This document shows, in pieces, positions 61,225 through 64,000 of a DNA stretch of 64,000 nucleotides. Below the pieces are notes generated by a model that made no database searches, was not told the DNA's origin, and saw nothing but the letters and a program-made list of their open reading frames with translations. Position numbers and translations under genes: made by a program. Positions within the stretch are counted from its first letter, which is position 1, and every line of letters starts with the position of its first letter. The stretch comes from Akebia trifoliata (lineage: Eukaryota > Streptophyta > Magnoliopsida > Ranunculales > Lardizabalaceae), in the NCBI GenBank assembly GCA_017979445.1, contig CM030715.1, positions 29,671,090 through 29,735,089 on the forward strand, written 5' to 3'.

Positions 61225-61854
61225 TAGAAGTGCAACTTGGTTTGGTTTGGGGCCAAATTGGAACTGAACTGCTACAAGAAAGTTCCACTAAATAAAAACC
61301 ATAACCGAACGAAAATGGCAATTGAATCAAATCAAACTAAGGTCGATTTGGTTTGATTCGGTTCTATAGGTTGTCAATTCTCAAAAAAGAATGATTTGAC
61401 GCAATACATTAATTTGTAGAGAACTTCTATTTCCATGCCAACTTTTGCTAATGTCACCCCTAGGATTTATGCTAATTTTTTGGTGATTTACATATGATCG
61501 GTGTGGCTTTAGCAAAATTTGATGCAGCAATAGAATCTCTTTAATTTTAATGAGAAAAATAAATAAACAATAAACATGAAATTTGGCATAATAAGCCATT
61601 CATATATCCATAATAAAAATTATTAATTTCTTCATAAAAATAAAAAAAGTCATTAATCTATATCCTAACTCCTAAAATAATTTGACAAATTAATGTATAA
61701 GCCTTTATTATACAAGTGTTTGGTTCTCTATTTAATTAACCTAGGATCGAACAACAACTTGTCCCAAATCGAACCAAACCAGCCCAAAGCTATCATTTTG
61801 CTCTGGATTGGTTTGATTCAGTTCTTGATTAGAATCAAATCAAATTGCACCCCT
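61225..61854. mobile_element. TAGRRGTGCAA-type element carrying a nested insertion
   Basis: TAGAAGTGCAACTTGGTTTG at the left and AATTGCACCCCTA at the right, with GGTTTGATTCGGTTC-type motifs near both ends. It resembles the element at 45304 and contains the small element at 61418-61540. Confidence 0.5.
61418..61540. mobile_element. Small TATTGCCACACC-family element, copy 4 (nested)
   Basis: TAGAGAACTTCTATTTCCATG to GATGCAGCAATAGAATCTCT, with GATCGGTGTGGCTTTAGC in the right arm. Diverged but with both ends. Confidence 0.6.
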
Positions 61855-62233
61855 AGTCCAAGTCATCAAAAAAAATATATATATACGAGAGGTTGAAGAT
61901 TGGGAATGAGAAAAGAGGTATGTCCTCATATCGAAAAATACAATGATATGTAAAATATTCACCAAGTGGTGTTTAAATCACCCAAAAAAATGAGGAGGAG
62001 CAAAAAATTGAGGGAAAGGCACGAGCAAGGACAAAATAAAAAAGGAAAGAGGGGGGGGAGGGGGAGGGGGGGGGGGGGTGATTGTAAAAAGATAGAAGGC
62101 ATATCTCTTGTTTCAAAAGACAGGGGTTTCTCTGAATAATTACTAAAACTATAGAGGTGCCAAAAAATTTAGGGCAGCTCCGTCCCTAACCCATTTTATA
62201 GGGCTTAGAAATTAGTACTATCAAATTAATAAA

Positions 62234-62412
62234 GAATAATGATAACTTGACTCAAAAAGTGTACTCAAAATTCACTCGCTAATGTGGCATGTGCATAGAA
62301 CCATGGATATTTTACTTGTGTATCCTGAGGAAAAAAATTTATGATTTTGTGCACATGCCACATCAGCAAGCGAATTTTGAGTGGTTTTTTTGAGTTCGGC
62401 TGTGATGACTCG
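62234..62412. mobile_element. Palindromic foldback element A variant, copy 12
   Basis: Arms TACTCAAAATTCACTCGCTA, ATGTGGCATGTGCA and complements TGTGCACATGCCACATCAGC, AAGCGAATTTTGAGTGG; core GAACCATGGATATTTTACTT, GTGTATCCTGAGG; right end CTGTGATGACTC. Confidence 0.75.
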
Positions 62413-62856
62413 TTAATAAATAGTCATTGCTAAGGTGCATACACGAGTAAAGACAAATTCTACAGACACATTGATTATTTCAATGCAAAGATGTTATTTG
62501 ACAAAAACTATTGAATTTAGGATGCTCTCATTGATAGTCCAGTTAATTAATTTTTTTTTTTTTTCACATTCATCCAAATGTAACATAATTTTGTAATAAT
62601 ACGAAGATTTAACCATTCTTCCCTATCGATGAGGGGCTTATTAATACATAGTCATTTGGTAAATATTTGAGACATCCCTTGCATTTCAAATTAATTGCAT
62701 GATTCCTCCACCATAGTCTTATGTGATGCATTATAAAAATACAAACAAAAACATTTGGAATACCCTCATCTTCGAACAACTACCAAATGCTCTTATTTTC
62801 CTAAAAAATCCGTGGTTTTCATCTTTGGGTTTAGGTGACAAGGTCACCATTCAATT

Positions 62857-63088
62857 TAGGGGTAGAGCCAAGATTTTGCCTATGTGGAGGCAGCTAAGAG
62901 TAGAAAAAAAATTGTCGGGGCAACTTGGAGTAAAAAAAATATATTGTGGGAGGAACTAAGATTAGAAAAAAAAAAAATTATGGGGGCAATGGTGGTAGAT
63001 TTTTTATCAGCCATTAATATTTGTCACAATAGCTCAGTAATATATAGATTTTTATGATTTTTGTAGGGGCATTGTAAATTTGCCCTTG
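62857..63088. mobile_element. hAT-like MITE, second copy, with perfect 8-bp duplication
   Basis: TAGGGGTAGAGCCAAGATTT to AATTTGCCCTTG; identical flanks ATTCAATT (62849-62856 and 63089-63096). It shares the repeated GGGGCAACTTGGAGTAAAAA units with the copy at 56144. Confidence 0.75.
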
Positions 63089-63287
63089 ATTCAATTAGTC
63101 ATTTGATAGTTGATATTTTTTCTAAAAAAAAACAAATTAGATGACTTTCTCAAGATGGAATATGAAAATCGAGATTTTTTTTTTTTTTTTTTTTTTAAGG
63201 AAAGAAAATGACGGTCCATGGATGATCCCCATTCAGCTCCTAGGTTTATGGATCAGATATGAGAGGAAGTTAGAATTGTGAAAAGTC

Positions 63288-63600
63288 GATAGAGATGACT
63301 TGGATAAGTTAATTCGGATCCCATCTCTTAAAGGAGAATTTTCAACCAAATCAACATATCAAGGCCTTGTACCTCAGGGGATAGATAAACAGTGAGCTCA
63401 AATTATGTGAAACAACCAGAGTAACCAAAGGCATTGTTGCATAACTTGGCAAGTTATGAGTATAGGCATTAAAACTCATACTAGGCTTATGCAAAGAGAT
63501 ATCACAAACCAATCAATTTGCCACTTTTGTAGAGTGGCAGAAGAGAACGATGACCACCTTTCATGAGATGTGGGTTTGCCAAGGAGCTTCGGGGGTAGAA
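63288..63600 (+). pseudogene. LINE reverse transcriptase C-terminal (zinc-binding) fragment
   Basis: One frame reads LKGEFSTKSTYQGLV, then QRHCCITWQVMSIGIKTHTR, LMQRDITNQSICHFCRVAEE, NDDHL, the order and spacing of the zf-RVT domain that ends plant L1-type LINE ORF2 proteins (C-x2-C then H before a second cluster). Two internal TGA codons (63391-63408 region) fall where tryptophan is usual, so they look like TGG-to-TGA decay. No upstream RT core is present in the window; the segment is a dead fragment. Confidence 0.6.
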
Positions 63601-63696
63601 TTCTCCATAAATGAACTATAGAAAATTGGTTGAAGATTGGAACTGAGAACTTCAATGGGTATGCAACAAATTCAGAAGTAGATTGTCTATTGTCAA

Positions 63697-64000
63697 TGTA
63701 GACACCCCAATTTAAACGGGCCCCATTCGAGAGGGCCCAAAAATATCAGATTTTCAATAAATTTAGTCGACGGGCTTAAAAGGTCCAATTTATCAAAATG
63801 CGACGCTTTAATATAACCAAAGGCTCCTAAGATCCCCCTAAGGGACTAGTGGACCCATAAAAAAGGACTTGACCTACCCCCACCTTCACCGTTCCGCTCT
63901 CGAAATTAAAAACACTCGATTTTTAATAAAATTTACCAACAGCCCTAAAAAACTCGATTTGCCAACACGTGGCATTCTAATCAATCAAATGATTTAAAAA
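63697..64000 (+). mobile_element. Start of an LTR, cut by the window edge
   Basis: TGTAGACACCCCAATTTAAA shares its first 11 bases with the LTR at 16247. The sequence is richer in C (GGGCCCCATTCGAGAGGGCC) and carries no ORF. Its 3' end is outside the window. Confidence 0.5.

Noticed and set aside
1..64000. CRISPR arrays, operons or prokaryotic gene clusters
   Set aside because: No regularly spaced direct repeats with unique spacers and no dense gene packing; splice sites and plant families point to nuclear DNA.

Overview
The window looks like nuclear DNA of a flowering plant, probably a eudicot. It is very AT-rich, with spliced genes, GT-AG introns, plant-specific gene families (an SBP-box factor, a plastid fibrillin) and a dense load of small non-autonomous transposons, LTR remnants and a LINE relic. 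No bacterial, viral or CRISPR signal was seen. The species cannot be fixed from the sequence alone.

Only three genes can be supported in some depth. An SPL8-type SBP-box transcription factor lies on + at about 20.1-22.2 kb, with TATA box, 5'-UTR intron and three coding exons. A small PHD-finger gene lies on - at about 41.2-40.4 kb, with two exons. A plastid-lipid-associated (PAP/fibrillin) gene lies on - at 59.9-54.3 kb, with three coding exons and a second, equally intact copy of the last exon. A short terminal-exon-like stretch of an unknown gene opens the window (about 199-355). A TMEM45/DUF716-family pseudogene sits at about 9.66-10.1 kb. SPL8 and the PHD gene each carry one apparent single-base frameshift inside otherwise strongly conserved coding sequence, so assembly error has to be weighed against gene decay.

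The rest is intergenic and built largely from transposon relics. The most striking component is a set of about 21 palindromic foldback elements of 120-235 bp. They share an outer end (GAGTCGTG...CACGACTC, best seen in some copies) and a core (ACCATAGAT...GGGATAC), while the arm sequence between these differs among subgroups yet stays self-complementary. Other components are a family with several hairpins nested inside one inverted repeat (6.8, 8.9, 10.3 kb), a roughly 105-bp family (19.4, 35.0, 61.4 kb), large foldbacks at 15.0-16.1, 25.4-26.9, 27.2-27.6, 43.4-43.9 and 57.3-58.4 kb, four hAT-like elements with 8-bp target duplications, a 317-bp solo copia-type LTR with a perfect CAATA duplication, a gypsy-type LTR lodged inside a foldback element (16.2-18.2 kb), a coding-free TRIM-like retroelement (30.7-32.1 kb), and a LINE fragment followed by the start of another LTR at the right edge. 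Promoter-proximal DNA of the genes is comparatively free of these elements, but the last intron of the fibrillin gene holds several.
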